From Acidobacteriota bacterium (GTDB lineage: Bacteria > Acidobacteriota > Terriglobia > Terriglobales > SCQP01): DNA of 64,000 nt. The notes beneath the pieces are model-generated. The model was given only the letters and a program-made list of their open reading frames with translations, ran no database searches and was not told where the DNA came from. The stretch's first letter is position 1. Each line of letters opens with the position of its first letter. The translations under genes and the position numbers were made by a program. The stretch lies in assembly GCA_004299485.1 (NCBI GenBank), contig SCQP01000014.1, positions 186,001 through 250,000 on the forward strand, given 5' to 3'. Shown here in pieces: positions 1 to 8,285 of this stretch.

Positions 1-301
1 CGAAGTACGCTGCCAGATGCACATCGCGGGTGTCGTCGCCGGCGTAGGACTCGGTGAGGTTGAAAAACAGATCGGCGTCCGATTTTGCCAGGCCCAGCAG
101 CGTGGCGTCGCGCCCGTCCAGCACGTAGTAGCTCGGCTCGTGCCCCAGCTTCGTCAGCGCCTCGAAGATTTCCTCCCGGTCGGGCTTGTCGCGCTTGCGC
201 TGCCGTTTGCGCACGGGACCGCGGCGCGGCGCCGGCTCGGCTGCCGGCTCCTCCTCTTCCCAGGTGTCGTACACGACCGCGATTTTGAGCTGACTGTTCA
301 C
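1..301 (-). CDS. ATP-grasp / D-alanine-D-alanine ligase-like protein, N-terminal part
   Basis: Only the first 100 codons lie in the window; the gene runs off its left edge. The GTG at 301 is chosen because it sits 5 bases after the stop of the upstream metallopeptidase gene and gives a beta-strand start (QLKIAVVYDTWEEE) typical of the N-terminal subdomain of D-Ala-D-Ala ligase-like ATP-grasp enzymes. A basic, proline- and arginine-rich insert follows (near residues 20-40). The segment SDADLFFNLTESYAGDDTRD resembles the conserved 'FN..ES' region of that family. The ATP-binding domains are outside the window, so substrate and activity cannot be judged. Organisation suggests cotranscription with the peptidase. 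Confidence 0.6.
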   Translation of the reverse strand, partial: MNSQLKIAVVYDTWEEEEPAAEPAPRRGPVRKRQRKRDKPDREEIFEALTKLGHEPSYYVLDGRDATLLGLAKSDADLFFNLTESYAGDDTRDVHLAAYF

Positions 302-306
302 AACGG

Positions 307-1425
307 CTAGCCCTGCGGCGGCGGTTTCTCCCGGCGGCGGCGCGCCCGCCGCCGGGCACGGAAATTCATCGCCATGGCGGTCGCGTAGGTAGCGACCTCG
401 GCCAGGTGTTCCTGGGCGCGCGCTCCGTCGGCCTGCAGCCCCAGCCCCTGCAGCCGGATTTCCATTGCCTTCATGAGCTTTCTCACCTGCGGACGCGGCA
501 CCCCGGTCCAGTACGCCACCTTGTCGGTAATCACCTTGCGATGCTCGCCCACGAGCGCCGCCGCCGGGCGCAGCCCGTTGCGCCGCCGGGGATGCACGTT
601 GAAGATATCGGCCAAATCCGCATCCAGCGTGAGTGTGCCCGCCGGTGCGCCCTCCCCGGCCGCCAGCACCCGGCTCCATTCGGCCGTAAATTGCCGCGCA
701 TCTATCTCCTCTTCCGCGCCTGCCTGGCGGTAGAACTCGGCCACCGTCTGCTCCATCTCGCCGGCGGTGATGTCGGTGCGGCCGCGGCGGCGCAGCGGCG
801 CTACGCCACGCAGGCGGCGTGCGATGCGGTCCATATAACGCAGCTTGCGCAGCGCCCCCCAGGCGCGGTACTTACGCCGCCAACGCGAGTCCGGCGTCAA
901 CCACACCGCGAAGGTCTCGGCAAAATCTTCGTCCGGATGCTTCTGCGCGTACCAGCCCGCGATGTGGCGCACGTAATCGCGCGAAAACGCCTCCGGCGCG
1001 TACTGCTCGCGGTAGGGACGGCGGTAGGGCCCGAACAGCTCCCGCCATTCCGGCGCGCGATACAGCCGGTAGGCGTAGTTGAAGGCGTGCCCGGCCTCGT
1101 GCCGCAGATACATCATGACCTCGCGCGGCGTCTCCAGATCGTTGGTTTCCCGCTCCAGCCACGCCAGCCGTTCGTCCGCCAGATAAAACGGAATGCCGAT
1201 CACCGGCTCTCCCGACGGACAGCCCCATTCATCGCTGAGGTAGCACGCCGGCCGGAATTCGCCCAGCCCCTTGCGCTCCAGTTCGCGATACAGCCGCGCC
1301 ACCGGCGCCGCCAGCGGCGAGCCCTCCAGTTTCAGGCCCAGCTCGCAGATCCGACGCTCGAGAATCGCCGCCACCGCCGGCGGCGCCAGCGCAAAGGACG
1401 AATCAGCAGTGGCATCCGGTGACAC
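307..1425 (-). CDS. putative zinc-binding metallopeptidase
   Basis: The 372-residue product carries a clear zinc-protease motif, RHEAGH, with the HExxH at residues 109-113, followed about 60 residues later by DEDFAETFAVWL, whose acidic residues could supply the third zinc ligand. It matches the style of the uncharacterised 'putative zinc-binding metallopeptidase' family. No signal peptide is visible, so it is probably cytoplasmic. The C-terminal end is strongly basic (RARRRARRRREK). The start is a GTG at 1425 with only a weak ribosome site. The next gene, an ATP-grasp protein, starts 5 bases after the stop, so the two probably work together, perhaps in peptide or cell-wall precursor metabolism; that role is a guess. 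Confidence 0.75.
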   Translation of the reverse strand: MSPDATADSSFALAPPAVAAILERRICELGLKLEGSPLAAPVARLYRELERKGLGEFRPACYLSDEWGCPSGEPVIGIPFYLADERLAWLERETNDLETPREVMMYLRHEAGHAFNYAYRLYRAPEWRELFGPYRRPYREQYAPEAFSRDYVRHIAGWYAQKHPDEDFAETFAVWLTPDSRWRRKYRAWGALRKLRYMDRIARRLRGVAPLRRRGRTDITAGEMEQTVAEFYRQAGAEEEIDARQFTAEWSRVLAAGEGAPAGTLTLDADLADIFNVHPRRRNGLRPAAALVGEHRKVITDKVAYWTGVPRPQVRKLMKAMEIRLQGLGLQADGARAQEHLAEVATYATAMAMNFRARRRARRRREKPPPQG

Positions 1426-1790
1426 GCAGCTTCGAATTTAGCATGGCAATATCCTCCGAGCCAGAACTGGCCGCGCGCACCGGTGACTCGCCACTTTTCC
1501 CTTAGTCGCTCTCGTCGGTCGCTTGGAGTGCGGCCTGCGATTTTTGACAGGGTCTGCCCGGTGGCGCTCGATGCTCCTCCAGGCTGCCGTCATCGGCGGC
1601 CTGAGACGACAACTGCACGGCGCCGAACACGCACAAGGGGTCCCTGTGTGCGCGCGGTTGGGCTGCGAATCCCGGGTTGCGGACCGAACGTGTGGGGTCC
1701 TGCTTCGCTGAGACGACTGGGCGAGTGGGGCTACCAGCAGGTGCGACGCTTTTGGCGGAGAGAAGCAGAGATTGGGGAGCTACGCAGGAC
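1426..1790. other. intergenic region upstream of the metallopeptidase operon
   Basis: No convincing gene is seen here. The segment holds copy A of the dispersed repeat (1483-1593). It also holds an imperfect hairpin near 1627-1651 (CGCACAAGGG / CCCTGTGTGCG, one bulged base) and a short direct repeat 'ctgagacgac' at about 1600 and 1709. Small open frames across it have no protein-like composition. Confidence 0.5.
1483..1593 (+). repeat. dispersed intergenic repeat, copy A
   Basis: This is the most diverged full-length copy of a roughly 110-base repeat found four times in the window. Shared blocks are 'gtgactcgccacttttccc', 'gtcgcttggagtgcgg' and 'gctcctccaggctgccgtca'. Like the other copies it is intergenic and in plus orientation. 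Confidence 0.75.
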
Positions 1791-1817
1791 ATTTCTCGCG
1801 CGCTAGCGCGCGAGAAA

Positions 1818-1818
<1 letters not shown>
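1791..1818. terminator. perfect 28-base palindrome at the 3' end of tRNA-Asp
   Basis: The 14-base arms ATTTCTCGCGCGCT and AGCGCGCGAGAAAT are exact reverse complements with no spacer. The palindrome directly abuts, and by one base overlaps, the CCA end of tRNA-Asp. It could be a transcription terminator or processing signal for the tRNA transcript. It lacks a T tract, so a protein-binding palindrome is also possible. Confidence 0.6.
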
Positions 1819-1894
<76 letters not shown>

Positions 1895-1995
1895 GCGCTT
1901 GCAGCAACGACGGGCGGTACACGGACCGGAGCCACGTGGCTCGCTCACCCTGCTTCGCGCGGTGCGCTTCGCAGGGCGCCCCACTTCGTGGGGCG

Positions 1996-2069
1996 TGGGC
2001 GATCACGGGCTCGAACCGTGGACCTTCTGCTTGTAAGGCAGACGCTCTAACCAACTGAGCTAATCGCCC
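1996..2069 (-). tRNA. tRNA-Val (anticodon TAC)
   Basis: The minus-strand acceptor GGGCGAT pairs with ATCGCCC, followed by discriminator A. The D-arm contains AGCTCAGTTGGTTAGA, the anticodon stem TCTGC/GCAGA encloses loop CTTACAA (anticodon TAC), and the T-arm contains CGGTTCGAGCCCG. CCA is not encoded. It lies 101 bases upstream of tRNA-Asp on the same strand, so they are probably cotranscribed. Confidence 0.93.
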
Positions 2070-2083
2070 TTGCGCAGAGTTTC

Positions 2084-2089
2084 ATTGTA
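2084..2089 (-). promoter_or_regulatory. candidate -10 box for the tRNA-Val/tRNA-Asp transcript
   Basis: On the minus strand TACAAT lies 14 bases upstream of the tRNA-Val 5' end, a good match to the vegetative -10 consensus at a sensible distance. No clear -35 box is seen at the usual spacing. Confidence 0.4.
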
Positions 2090-2139
2090 ACCGAAAATGC
2101 GGGCGCTACGCGGGAGACGGTTGCGGGTAGAATCGGGCC

Positions 2140-4617
2140 ATGCACGGGCTTGGGACTGATCTCGGGAGCGCCTGGCGCACCTTGCGGCAGCGGCCGTGGC
2201 TGAGCCTGGCGGCGGTGCTCTCGCTGGCGCTGGCGATCGGCGCCAATACGGCCATCTTCAACGTTTGGCGCGCGGTCATGGAGCACCCGATGCCGGTACT
2301 CCAACCGGACCGCCTTGCGGCCGTTTACAATCTCGCACCCACGGTGCCCGGGACTGGGTTCATGCCGGTATCCCACCTGGATTTTTTAGACTATGCCGGC
2401 GAGAAGCAGGTATTCAGCGGCGCCTACGCGCTGCGCCAGGAGCCGGTCGTGCTCGGCCTCCGCGGACAGGCGGTGCAGGTGACCGCCGACGTGGTTACGG
2501 GCAGCTATTTTGACGTGCTGGGCGTGCGCGCCGCCCTGGGCAACGTGTTTCACTCGCAGCAGACGCGCATCGAGGGCACGGGAGCGCTGGCGGTGCTGAG
2601 TCAGGATTTCTTCGAGCGTCATTTCAGGGGCAATCGCGGAATTGTCGGTACGTCGGTTCGCCTGAACGGCGTGCCGTTCATGGTCCTGGGTGTCGCTCCG
2701 GCGGGGTTTGGCGGCACGGGAACCCTGCAGGCGCCCGATCTGTGGGCGCCCATGAGCATGCACCGGGTGCTGCTCACCGGTGCTTTAGGGACTTACTTTA
2801 TGGCCCGCAACGCGCAGTTTTTCAGCGTGGTGGGCCGCCTCCGGCCGGGCGTGACCCAGGCCCAGGCCGAGACGGCGGTGCGTTTGGAGGGTGAGCGGCT
2901 GGCGCGCCAGTATCCAAAAACGGACCGGCTGCTGACGGCCACAACCCTGCCGCTGCTGCAAACCGGCATTGACCCGAATCAGCGGCCGGTATACTCCCTC
3001 GCCTTTACGGTGGTGCTGACGGTGGTGGGTATGGTGCTGCTGATCGCCTGCGCGAATGTTTCCCACCTGCTGCTCGCCCGAGCGCATGTGCGCCGGCACG
3101 AGATGGCGGTGCGCAAGGCGCTGGGGGCGAGCCCGGCGCGTTTGCTGCGCCAGTTGTTCGCCGAATCGCTGCTGCTCAGCCTCTGCGCGGGCGCGGCGGC
3201 GCTGGGCGTGGCGGCGATCACGCAGCAGGTGCTCTGGACCTACCGTCCGCCCGCCGTGCAACGGACCGTGTTTCATCTGGGACTGGGCAGCGCCGCGCTG
3301 TGGTTTGTCCTCGGCCTGGCGTTGCTCACGACGATCGCGGCCGGACTGGCGCCAGCGCTGCTGGGCGCGCGCGTGGAGCCGGCGCAGGTACTGCGGGGAA
3401 TGGCCGCAGCTGGTGGACACCGCTCGTCGTTGCGGAGTTGGCTGCTGGCGGGCGAGGCCGCGTTTTCGATCGCGGCCCTGATTTTGGCCGGACTATTTAT
3501 CGCCAGCCTGCGGCATTTGCAACACGCGGCGCCCGGGTTTGATGCGGCGCACGTGGCCAGTCTGCAATTTGACGCCGGCGCCGGCGGCTTCAATATTGCG
3601 ACGCCCGCGGCGGCGCAGCGGCTGCTGACGCTGGACCGAACCCTGCTGCAGCGGGTGCGCCAGCTTCCTGGAGTTGCCTCCGCCACGCTGGCTTCGGGAG
3701 CGCCGATGGCGCCGGGCGATGGGGCGCGCGGCTACCAATTGTTCGGGCAGGCGCCGGAGTCCGGCCGGGGAATGCGCGTGGTCAACATTGAATCGGTTTC
3801 TCCGGCGTCGTTTTTTGGGGCGATGGGCACCCGGCTGCTCGCCGGGCGCGATATTCAGACCAGCGATACCGCCGCGGCGCCGCGCGTGATGATCGTGAAC
3901 CAGACGATGGCCAACATCGCCTGGCCGGGACAAAACCCGATTGGCAAACGGGTCATTTTTCACGACGAGAGCGAACCGACGACGGTGATCGGTGTGGCGC
4001 AGAATAGCGCCTATACCTCGCTCAGCGAAGGCCCGGTCGCGCTGGCGTACCTGCCCCTGGCGCAGGAGCCGGCGACCGCCCTCGGGCTGACGGCGCGCAC
4101 GACCGGGGACCCGGCGGCGTTATTGCCGGAACTGCAGCAGGCTGTGGCGGCCGTGAACCCGGAACTGGCCGTGTCGCACTTGCAGACCGGAGCCGTTGCG
4201 GTGGCGCAGTCGTTGTGGGAAGCGCGGATGGGCGCGATCCTGCTGGGATTGCTCTCGGCACTGGCAACCCTGCTGGCCGCGATCGGTCTTTACGGGGTGG
4301 CGGCGTTCACCCTGCGTCAACGCTGGCGCGAGATGGGCATCCGGATCGCTCTGGGGGCGACACGCGGCAGAATCTTCGCGTCGGTGCTGCGCGATGGATT
4401 GTGGCCGGTGCTGGGTGGACTTGCGGTGGGAATCGCGGCGGCCATCGCCGCCGGCCGGTTTGCCGGGTCGCTGCTGTTCGGAGTGGGTGCGGCGAATGCG
4501 GGCGTGGTGGCCGGCTATGCAGGCCTGTTTGTCGCCATCGCGGTGTTGGCGCTGCTGCTGCCGGCGCGGACCGCCGCCCATGCCAATCCGGCTGATGTAC
4601 TCCGCGAGAGGCTGTAG
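2140..4617 (+). CDS. orphan ABC-type permease with duplicated MacB/FtsX halves (ADOP family)
   Basis: This 825-residue membrane protein has the acidobacterial duplicated orphan permease architecture. It has an N-terminal transmembrane helix after RQRPWLSLAAVLSLALAIGA, a MacB-like periplasmic domain to about residue 270 and an FtsX-type three-helix block at about 280-410. A second periplasmic domain (about 440-660) and second FtsX block (about 690-815) follow. The repeated signatures RRHEMAVRKALGASPARLLR and RWREMGIRIALGATRGRIF mark the two FtsX cytoplasmic loops. No ATPase gene is adjacent, which is usual for this family. The substrate is unknown; such proteins are thought to act in export or envelope mechanics. 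It converges on the next gene with only 3 bases between stops. Confidence 0.9.
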   Translation: MHGLGTDLGSAWRTLRQRPWLSLAAVLSLALAIGANTAIFNVWRAVMEHPMPVLQPDRLAAVYNLAPTVPGTGFMPVSHLDFLDYAGEKQVFSGAYALRQEPVVLGLRGQAVQVTADVVTGSYFDVLGVRAALGNVFHSQQTRIEGTGALAVLSQDFFERHFRGNRGIVGTSVRLNGVPFMVLGVAPAGFGGTGTLQAPDLWAPMSMHRVLLTGALGTYFMARNAQFFSVVGRLRPGVTQAQAETAVRLEGERLARQYPKTDRLLTATTLPLLQTGIDPNQRPVYSLAFTVVLTVVGMVLLIACANVSHLLLARAHVRRHEMAVRKALGASPARLLRQLFAESLLLSLCAGAAALGVAAITQQVLWTYRPPAVQRTVFHLGLGSAALWFVLGLALLTTIAAGLAPALLGARVEPAQVLRGMAAAGGHRSSLRSWLLAGEAAFSIAALILAGLFIASLRHLQHAAPGFDAAHVASLQFDAGAGGFNIATPAAAQRLLTLDRTLLQRVRQLPGVASATLASGAPMAPGDGARGYQLFGQAPESGRGMRVVNIESVSPASFFGAMGTRLLAGRDIQTSDTAAAPRVMIVNQTMANIAWPGQNPIGKRVIFHDESEPTTVIGVAQNSAYTSLSEGPVALAYLPLAQEPATALGLTARTTGDPAALLPELQQAVAAVNPELAVSHLQTGAVAVAQSLWEARMGAILLGLLSALATLLAAIGLYGVAAFTLRQRWREMGIRIALGATRGRIFASVLRDGLWPVLGGLAVGIAAAIAAGRFAGSLLFGVGAANAGVVAGYAGLFVAIAVLALLLPARTAAHANPADVLRERL

Positions 4618-4620
4618 CCG

Positions 4621-5796
4621 CTACGCGCGCAGGGCCTGGTTGAGATCTTCAATGATGTCGGCGGGGTCTTCGATGCCGACGCTGAGGCGAAGGAGGTTGT
4701 CGCGGATGCCGACACGCTCGCGCTGCTTGGGGGCCATGTCGCGGTGCGAAGAAAGCACCGGATAGAGCACCAGCGTCTGCACGTCGCCGAGGCTGGTGCA
4801 GGGGAGGCAGAGATGGAAGCGGTCCATGAGGCGGAGAATCGCCGCACGGTCGGCGCCTTTGACTTCAAACGACACCATGGCGCCAAAGTAGCCGCCGAAC
4901 TGGCGGGCGGCGGTGGCGTGGTCGGGATGGTCGGCGAAGCCGGGATAGTTGACGCGCTCGACGGCGGGATGGGCGCGCAGGAATTCGGCGACGCGGGCGG
5001 CATTGGCGCATTGGCGCTCCATGCGGAGGGGGAGGGTTTTGAGGCCGCGCAGGATGGTCCAGGCGGCGAAGGGCCCGAGAATGCCACCGACCAGCTTGCG
5101 GATGCCATCGAGGGTCGCCAGGTCGCCGGCGGCGGCGGCGACCACGCCGCCCATGGCGTCGCCGTGGCCGGACATATACTTGGTGGCGCTGTGAACCGAG
5201 TAGTCGGCGCCGAGCGCGAGCGCCTGGAGGAGCACCGGGCTGGTGAAGGTAGCGTCGACCAACAGCCTGGCGCCGGCGGCGTGGGCTTTTTCGGCAAGGA
5301 CGGTGAGATCAACGACGCGCAGCAACGGGTTCGAGAGGGACTCGACAATGACGAGGCGAACGCCGGGGCCGGAAAGCGCCGTGTCCACCGCTTGCGGGTT
5401 GTTGAAATCGGCAAAGCGGATTTCGATGCCGAGCGGCGCGAAGGCGTTCATCAGCAGACCGATGGTACCGCCGTAGATCTCCTGGGCGCAGACGATGACG
5501 TCTTTCGCGGTGACGCCCGAGGCGAGGATGGCGGCGTGCAGCGCGGCCATGCCGGAGGCAAAGCTCAACGCCCCGTCGGCGCCTTCGAGGGCGGCCACGG
5601 CCGCTTCCAGGGCGACGTTGGTGGGATTGCGGTAGCGGCCGTACATGTAGCCTTCGGCGCCCCCGGCCACGGCGTCGAGCTCGGCGGTGTGATCGTAATA
5701 GAAGGTTGCACTGGTGTGAATGGGGGCGCTGACGGGATGCGCGCCCGCGACGGTGTCGGGCTCGCCGGAATGGACGGCTTTGGTTGCCAGGCGCAT
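4621..5796 (-). CDS. PLP-dependent Cys/Met metabolism enzyme (cystathionine/methionine gamma-lyase type)
   Basis: The 391-residue product fits the usual length of the trans-sulfuration PLP family (cystathionine gamma-synthase/lyase, methionine gamma-lyase, O-acetylhomoserine sulfhydrylase). Visible markers are the N-terminal YGRYRNPTNVALE, the cofactor region FASGMAALHAAI, and SVHSATKYMSGHGD, whose lysine should hold PLP. The exact reaction cannot be assigned from the sequence. The gene is divergent from the acetyltransferase with only 25 bases between start codons, so promoters must overlap the coding regions or each other. Confidence 0.88.
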   Translation of the reverse strand: MRLATKAVHSGEPDTVAGAHPVSAPIHTSATFYYDHTAELDAVAGGAEGYMYGRYRNPTNVALEAAVAALEGADGALSFASGMAALHAAILASGVTAKDVIVCAQEIYGGTIGLLMNAFAPLGIEIRFADFNNPQAVDTALSGPGVRLVIVESLSNPLLRVVDLTVLAEKAHAAGARLLVDATFTSPVLLQALALGADYSVHSATKYMSGHGDAMGGVVAAAAGDLATLDGIRKLVGGILGPFAAWTILRGLKTLPLRMERQCANAARVAEFLRAHPAVERVNYPGFADHPDHATAARQFGGYFGAMVSFEVKGADRAAILRLMDRFHLCLPCTSLGDVQTLVLYPVLSSHRDMAPKQRERVGIRDNLLRLSVGIEDPADIIEDLNQALRA

Positions 5797-5821
5797 TGTG
5801 CAATCAGGCTACCATGGTGGC

Positions 5822-6796
5822 ATGGCGGATGTTCTTGATTTGCGGCAGTTTCGCGGCACGCAGCTCGACGGGCTGCTGCAGGCCGAATCTGCCGAATGGG
5901 ACCGGCTGCTGGATTGGGATTACCAGCCCTCGGCCGATCTCATACGCCAGTATGTGGACGCGCGCATCCTGCCCGGCTACGTGCTCGCCGAGCGCGGCTT
6001 CGGCCGGACGGCGCCGCTGGGCTACGGCTTTTTTGTGCATGAGGCGCGCAAGGGAATGATCGGGAATTTGTTTGTGGCGCCCGAACACCGCAACGGCACG
6101 CTCGACGGCGAGCATGTGCTGCTGGAACAGATGATCGCGACGCTGACGGCGACGCCGGGGGTGGAGCGCATCGAGGCACAGCTTATGGCGTTTGCGCCGC
6201 AGAAGCTGGGAGAGTGTTTTGCCGCGCACGGCTTCGCCAGTTTCCGGCGGGTGTTTCTGGAGCTGGGATTAGGCGGCGGCGAGCCGGCCAACGGGGCTGA
6301 AGGAACAACGCACCTGCAGGACATGCGGCTGGAGCCCTGGGGTGGCGCCAGTTACGAGGAAGCGGCGCGGCTGATTCAGCATGCTTACCGCGAGCATGTG
6401 GACAGCCGCATCAACGACCAGTACCGGAACTTTGCTGGCGCCATCCGCTTCATGCACAACATCGCGCATTATCCGGGCTGCGGCCAGTTCGATGCGTCGG
6501 CCTCGTTTATCGCGCGCTCGCTGCGGCGGGGGGCGCTGGAGGGGATGATCCTGGCGTCGCGCGTCAAACCCGACGTGGCGCACATCACCCAGATTTGCGT
6601 GCTGCCGGAACGGCAGGGGCACGGGCTGGGACGGGCGCTGCTGGAGCGGGCGCTCGGCAGCCTGCGGCGGCAGCGACTGCGGGCGGTGACGTTAACCGTA
6701 ACTGGAGAAAACGCGGGAGCCCTGGCGCTGTACCGGCGGGTGGGGTTTGTGGATCTGAACGAGTTTGACGCCTACGTGTGGGAGCGCACCGCATGA
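5822..6796 (+). CDS. GNAT family N-acetyltransferase with two GNAT-like halves
   Basis: The ATG at 5822 gives 324 residues; the open frame extends farther upstream but only by reading through the start of the divergent PLP gene. The C-terminal half has the acetyl-CoA motif QICVLPERQGHGLGRALLER and the closing NAGALALYRRVGFVDLNEF of classic GNAT enzymes. The N-terminal half (GNLFVAPEHRNGTLDG) looks like a weaker, perhaps degenerate second GNAT fold. The acceptor substrate is unknown. The stop overlaps the start of the next gene (ATGA), so the two are translationally coupled. Confidence 0.85.
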   Translation: MADVLDLRQFRGTQLDGLLQAESAEWDRLLDWDYQPSADLIRQYVDARILPGYVLAERGFGRTAPLGYGFFVHEARKGMIGNLFVAPEHRNGTLDGEHVLLEQMIATLTATPGVERIEAQLMAFAPQKLGECFAAHGFASFRRVFLELGLGGGEPANGAEGTTHLQDMRLEPWGGASYEEAARLIQHAYREHVDSRINDQYRNFAGAIRFMHNIAHYPGCGQFDASASFIARSLRRGALEGMILASRVKPDVAHITQICVLPERQGHGLGRALLERALGSLRRQRLRAVTLTVTGENAGALALYRRVGFVDLNEFDAYVWERTA

Positions 6797-7818
6797 GCGT
6801 TGACTGGGCGCGGTTGCGGCGCCGCACCCGCGAGCACTGGCACCTGCTGCGCGAAACCGCGCGCGTCATTGGGCCGAGCGCCCGGCTGCTGACCACGACG
6901 GAGGCGCATACGTATGCCTATTCGGTGGCGGCGAATACGCTGCTGGCTTCCCTGCCCTTTCTGTTCCTGATGCTGTGGACGGCGCGGCATTTTTTGCCGG
7001 GGCTGGCGACGCAGCAGATGGTGATTGCCGGACTCCTGGCCACCTCCCTGCCCGTAGGGCAGCATCAGTTGTTCGTGGACGCCATCCGGTTGGCGGACCG
7101 GGAGAGTGTGCAGATTTTTTCGCTGGTGATGCTGGCGGTCAGTAGCAGCGGCGTGTTTCTGCCGCTGGAGGTGGCGCTGAACAGCATTTGGGGGATCAAG
7201 AAAAACCGCGGCTATATCGGCAACATGCTGGTGGCGTTTTTTCTGGTAGTGGCGTGCGGCGTGATTGCGTATGCCAGCATCGTGCTGGCCAGCTTGGGGA
7301 CGGCGCTGGCAGAACTTGTTTTACCGGCGACGTGGACGGGCGTGCTCGGGTTAATCACACAATTTTTTCTGGTGATCTTTTCCGTACCGGCGGCGGTGCT
7401 GGTGTTTTTCCTCATTTACTGGAAGCTGCCGAACGGCAAGGTGCAGGCGGCGCAGGTGTTTCCCGCGGCGCTCTACACCGGGCTGCTGGCGGAGGTATTT
7501 CGCTACGTCTTTCCGGTGGTGATGCCCTGGTTCGATTTCAGCCGGGTGTATGCCAGCCTGACGCTGGGAGTGACGCTGTTGATCTGGGGGTATGTGGGTG
7601 CGCTACTGCTGCTGTTCGGGGCGAGCCTGTCGGCGCGGGGCGTGGCGCGCTGGCCGGCGGTGCATCTTCCGGTGCCGCATTACGAAGCGCTGCGGGCCTG
7701 GTATCTGCGCAGCGTGCATAGCCATGCGGAAAGCTCGGCGACTTTGACTGGCGCGGGGCCTGGCGTGGCTGCGCCACACCACCCGCTTGACGCTCGGCCG
7801 GGCTGGGGGCCCCGCTAG
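6793..7818 (+). CDS. YihY/virulence factor BrkB-like inner-membrane protein
   Basis: The 341-residue product has about six hydrophobic segments and an N-terminal amphipathic region, as in the YihY/UPF0761 family. The conserved SSSGVFLPLEVALNSIWGIKK segment and the helix IYWKLPNGKVQAAQVFPAAL are characteristic. It was once annotated as ribonuclease BN, but the family is membrane-embedded and its function is unresolved. The start overlaps the acetyltransferase stop by ATGA. The stop codon lies inside the loop of a strong hairpin (7796-7830). Confidence 0.88.
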   Translation: MSVDWARLRRRTREHWHLLRETARVIGPSARLLTTTEAHTYAYSVAANTLLASLPFLFLMLWTARHFLPGLATQQMVIAGLLATSLPVGQHQLFVDAIRLADRESVQIFSLVMLAVSSSGVFLPLEVALNSIWGIKKNRGYIGNMLVAFFLVVACGVIAYASIVLASLGTALAELVLPATWTGVLGLITQFFLVIFSVPAAVLVFFLIYWKLPNGKVQAAQVFPAALYTGLLAEVFRYVFPVVMPWFDFSRVYASLTLGVTLLIWGYVGALLLLFGASLSARGVARWPAVHLPVPHYEALRAWYLRSVHSHAESSATLTGAGPGVAAPHHPLDARPGWGPR

Positions 7819-7830
7819 CCCAGCCCGGCC
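7796..7830 (+). terminator. 12-bp perfect hairpin at the end of the YihY gene
   Basis: Arms GGCCGGGCTGGG (7796-7807) and CCCAGCCCGGCC (7819-7830) are exact complements with an 11-base loop that contains the TAG stop codon. There is no T tract, so it is a terminator or transcript-stabilising structure rather than a textbook intrinsic terminator. Confidence 0.6.
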
Positions 7831-7868
7831 TCCGCGTGGAGTCACGAACGTTGTAGAATGGCGGCAAG

Positions 7869-8285
7869 ATGAGTGTGAACCAGTTCCCGCCGGGCGCGCT
7901 GGGGCCGCTGGAAAGCGAGGTCATGGAACGGGTGTGGCAGAAGGGCGACTGCAACGTTCGCCAGATGGTGGAGCGGCTGCCGCAGGCATTGGCGTACACG
8001 ACCGTGATGACCACTCTCGACCGGCTCTACAAAAAAGGATTGCTGGAACGGCGGAAGCATCAGCGTGCCTTTGTGTATTCGGCGCGCGTCAGCCACGCGC
8101 AATGGCTGCGGCGGCAGGCAGGCGAGTTTCTGGCAGGGTTTTTTGGCGGCAGCGTGCCGGAGCGGACTGCGGTTCTGTCGTGTCTGCTGGAAGCGGTAGA
8201 AGCCTACGATGCCGAGCTGCTGGAGGAGTTGAACCGGCAGATCCGCGAGAAACAGCGGCAGTTGACCGCGAGGAGCGCTGAATGA
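7869..8285 (+). CDS. BlaI/MecI/CopY family transcriptional repressor
   Basis: The 138-residue protein has the winged-helix layout of BlaI-type repressors. The opening LGPLESEVMERVWQKGDCNVRQ is followed by the recognition region ALAYTTVMTTLDRLYKKGLLER, then RRKHQRAFVYSARVS (wing) and a C-terminal dimerisation helix. Such repressors are inactivated by cleavage by a partner M56 protease, and an M56-type gene follows directly with an ATGA overlap. No beta-lactamase or penicillin-binding protein gene is nearby, so the regulated target lies elsewhere or the pair controls itself. Confidence 0.92.
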   Translation: MSVNQFPPGALGPLESEVMERVWQKGDCNVRQMVERLPQALAYTTVMTTLDRLYKKGLLERRKHQRAFVYSARVSHAQWLRRQAGEFLAGFFGGSVPERTAVLSCLLEAVEAYDAELLEELNRQIREKQRQLTARSAE

